Assembly: GCF_001570725.1 (NCBI RefSeq)
Contig: NZ_BCNV01000001.1
Coordinates: forward strand, 930,001-994,000
Reading direction: 5' to 3'
Origin: Paenibacillus amylolyticus
Lineage (GTDB): Bacteria > Bacillota > Bacilli > Paenibacillales > Paenibacillaceae
Length of the DNA: 64,000 nucleotides
In this document: positions 61,879-64,000 of the stretch, piece by piece
How positions within the stretch are numbered: position 1 is the stretch's first letter
Layout: each line of letters starts with the position of its first letter
Translations under genes and position numbers: made by a program
Notes under the pieces: generated by a model
Told to the model about the DNA's origin: nothing
The model's input: the letters and a program-made list of their open reading frames with translations, nothing else
Databases searched by the model: none

Positions 61879-63947
61879 ATAGTAAGAGACATATGAACGG
61901 ACTTGACGGCTTACGAGCCATCGCTGTACTTGCGGTAATCGCGTATCATCTGAATTTGGATTTTATTCCGGGCGGACTGCTCGGTGTAGGTATATTTTTT
62001 GTTCTATCGGGATATTTGATTACAGATATTCTCGTGTCACAGTGGCAGGAACATGGACGCATTTCTCTCGGTGATTTCTGGGTAAGACGGGTAAGACGCC
62101 TGCTTCCAGGCATGCTGACCATGACAGCTGTGGTGATGATCTGGCTGGCCTGTTCAGATCCATCCCGGCTCGCTGCGCTGCGTGGTGACATCGTTTCGGG
62201 TGTATTATACATAAGCAATTGGTGGTATATCTTTCACAACGTTTCCTATTTCGAAAGTTTTGGCCCTCCATCTCCGTTTGGACATTTCTGGTCACTGGCT
62301 GTGGAAGAGCAATTTTATCTCTTATGGCCTCTTCTACTGATCGCAGCAATCGTAGTGTTCAAAAGAAAGGGATGGCTGGTCGTCTTCATTGTCGTCGCAG
62401 CTGAATTGTCTGCTGGCGCAATGGCCATCATGTATAATCCGGATCTGGACCCGAGCCGTGTATATTATGGAACAGACACGCGGGCATTTGCACTGCTGGC
62501 AGGTGCTGCTCTTGCCGTGGTGTGGCCTAGTCGCAAGCTGTCGAGCTCTCTGTCTGGCATGAACCAGCTTGTGCTTGATGTGTCGGGGCTGGCTGCTCTT
62601 GCTTTATTGATCTATATGATGCTGAACAGCAGTGAATACGATCCGTTTCTGTATCAAGGGGGTATGGTGCTTCAGGCTATCGCAACGACGTTGCTGGTAG
62701 CGGTATTGGCACACCCATCGTCTTTCCTGGCACGTATTATTGGAGCGAAGCCACTACGCTGGATCGGAGAGCGATCCTACGGATTATATCTGTGGCATTA
62801 TCCGGTTATTATTTTAACGAATCCCGCGGTGGATACGGGAGGAGCGCATCCTGTGCGAATCATTTTACAGGTTGCTGCAACGGTTGTACTGGCCTCATTG
62901 TCCCTTAAATATATTGAAAACCCGATCCGGTACAACGGATTCCGCGATTCTTGGTCCCGTTTATGGGGAAGAGGGCGGTCATCGATCGGTATACGTAATG
63001 TATGGTGGAAGCGAGCGGGTCTGTTGATGACGATTCTGCTGTTGTCCTATACGGTATCTCAGATGATGGTCTCTCATGCAGCGAATTCCGACTCCCATTC
63101 GGTATCGATGTCCAACACATTGAATGGAGAGAATTCTGTAGCAGAGGAACAGGGGCAGGATGTTGTACCAGCTATTACAGCGACGTCAGGCTCTGGCCAA
63201 AAGAACGATGCTCATAGCCATAAACCGGAAGCGGGAACGAAAGATGATCCGGGGAAAAATGACAAGCCGACAGGAGAGTCTACTCCAGAATCGAAACCTG
63301 GCGACCAGAACGCTTATGCAAATCCAGGCAAGGATGGTCAGTCTGATGACAAGCCGGCTGATGACTCTGTGACTAACGAGAATGATACTCCGGACGACGC
63401 TGAAGTGAACCAATCTGATGGTACGGATGATGCACCTGATTCAGCTCAGGAACATGAAGAAACAGCTCCTCCTGCCGGGGATGGAAAGGTTCATTATACG
63501 GTCATTGGAGATTCCGTGATTTTGGATGCAAAACCGTATCTGGAGAAAAGCATATCGGGAGTTTACGTGGATGGACATGTCGGCCGTCAAATGTGGCAGG
63601 CTGGCGATGTATTGGAAGGCTTGAAGCGAAACAACCAAATGGGCAGCAAAGTGGTGCTGGAACTTGGGACAAATGGTTCCTTTAACTCCAAAAACTTGAA
63701 TGCTGTGCTTGATGATCTGAAGGATGAAGATCAGGTATATCTGGTTACTGTGCGCGTGCCTCGTCCGTGGGAACGAACGGTGAACAGGGCTTTGAATGAG
63801 GCTGCATCCAAATACAGTAATGTCTCGCTGATTGATTGGAACAGTGCAAGTGAAGGACATGACGAATATTTTGAAAAAGATGGTGTGCATCTCACTACGC
63901 AAGGCTCCGAAGCTTTTGCAGAACTGGTGAAAAACAGTATCCAATAA
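61863..63947 (+). CDS. OatA-like acyltransferase: acyltransferase-3 membrane domain plus SGNH domain
   Basis: 694 residues. The N-terminal half (about 10-340) has roughly 10 helices with GLDGLRAIAVLAVIAYHL (conserved His), GVGIFFVLSGYLITD and the FWSLAVEEQFYLLWP motif of acyltransferase-3. A low-complexity Asp/Pro/Ser/Lys linker of about 100 residues leads to a C-terminal SGNH esterase/transferase domain: VIGDSVILDA (block I), LGTNGSF and DGVHLTTQG (catalytic Asp-His). Such proteins O-acetylate peptidoglycan muramic acid (lysozyme resistance) or teichoic acids. ATG with AAGGAGG at 8 bases. Confidence 0.92.
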   Translation: MSQSLNSKRHMNGLDGLRAIAVLAVIAYHLNLDFIPGGLLGVGIFFVLSGYLITDILVSQWQEHGRISLGDFWVRRVRRLLPGMLTMTAVVMIWLACSDPSRLAALRGDIVSGVLYISNWWYIFHNVSYFESFGPPSPFGHFWSLAVEEQFYLLWPLLLIAAIVVFKRKGWLVVFIVVAAELSAGAMAIMYNPDLDPSRVYYGTDTRAFALLAGAALAVVWPSRKLSSSLSGMNQLVLDVSGLAALALLIYMMLNSSEYDPFLYQGGMVLQAIATTLLVAVLAHPSSFLARIIGAKPLRWIGERSYGLYLWHYPVIILTNPAVDTGGAHPVRIILQVAATVVLASLSLKYIENPIRYNGFRDSWSRLWGRGRSSIGIRNVWWKRAGLLMTILLLSYTVSQMMVSHAANSDSHSVSMSNTLNGENSVAEEQGQDVVPAITATSGSGQKNDAHSHKPEAGTKDDPGKNDKPTGESTPESKPGDQNAYANPGKDGQSDDKPADDSVTNENDTPDDAEVNQSDGTDDAPDSAQEHEETAPPAGDGKVHYTVIGDSVILDAKPYLEKSISGVYVDGHVGRQMWQAGDVLEGLKRNNQMGSKVVLELGTNGSFNSKNLNAVLDDLKDEDQVYLVTVRVPRPWERTVNRALNEAASKYSNVSLIDWNSASEGHDEYFEKDGVHLTTQGSEAFAELVKNSIQ

Positions 63948-64000
63948 TCACTCCATTTACAATAAGATTTAGCACTTATACATTATATATGGCCTGGGTG

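Overview
The window looks like chromosomal DNA of a Paenibacillus, probably the plant- and soil-associated P. amylolyticus / P. xylanexedens / P. pabuli type. This is judged from protein character and not from a database search. The evidence is a Bacillales gene set (YtpB, YitT, YqhG beside an SNF2 helicase, YqzE, CshA, PepF, CimA, a RelQ-type alarmone synthetase), strong AAGGAGG ribosome binding sites with many TTG and GTG starts, secreted plant cell wall enzymes (PL10 pectate lyase, GH30 xylanase) and a class II B12-dependent ribonucleotide reductase. There is no phage, transposon, insertion sequence or CRISPR array; most of the window is ordinary backbone.

Layout. 0-5 kb: the end of a coiled-coil protein, an M42 aminopeptidase, a LapA-type membrane protein, oligoendopeptidase F (which appears to have a secreted and a cytoplasmic start) and two small proteins. 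5-14.4 kb: cold shock protein, MFS and MATE-type transporters, the C35 terpene synthase YtpB, a stand-alone phosphofructokinase, a DUF4015 glycosidase and a YitT protein. 14.7-21.7 kb: CshA helicase, a YesL-type protein, a probable 6S RNA, thiol peroxidase, rhomboid protease, a LysR regulator and a MerR/YugP pair. 22-25.8 kb: an ammonium transporter operon in which the gene order is amt, a DUF294-type nucleotidyltransferase, a DEDDh exonuclease, behind a promoter with a perfect GlnR/TnrA box.

26-46 kb: TlpA-like protein, citramalate synthase, DNA polymerase IV, ferredoxin, L,D-transpeptidase, PyrD, RelQ plus DUF309, two rRNA modification enzymes, a HAD phosphatase, an acidic three-repeat protein, a GNAT protein, a glycosyltransferase with a perfect LexA-type palindrome upstream, a YkvI-type permease, Xpt and several small unknown proteins. 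46-54 kb: NlpC/P60 endopeptidase, pectate lyase, tRNA-Leu(CAG), GH30 xylanase with a near-consensus cre site, a polysaccharide deacetylase-like protein, an amidase and YqzE. 54-64 kb: YqhG with the SNF2 helicase, nrdJ behind tandem NrdR boxes, a chloramphenicol acetyltransferase with a complete translational attenuator (leader peptide plus hairpin sequestering the ribosome binding site), and an OatA-like acyltransferase.

The best candidates for an under-described system are the amt-nucleotidyltransferase-exonuclease operon, which carries a GlnD-like enzyme where most bacteria put the PII gene glnK, and the dual-start oligoendopeptidase F. Several short genes (35, 45 and 9 codons) were read directly from the sequence because they have clear ribosome binding sites.
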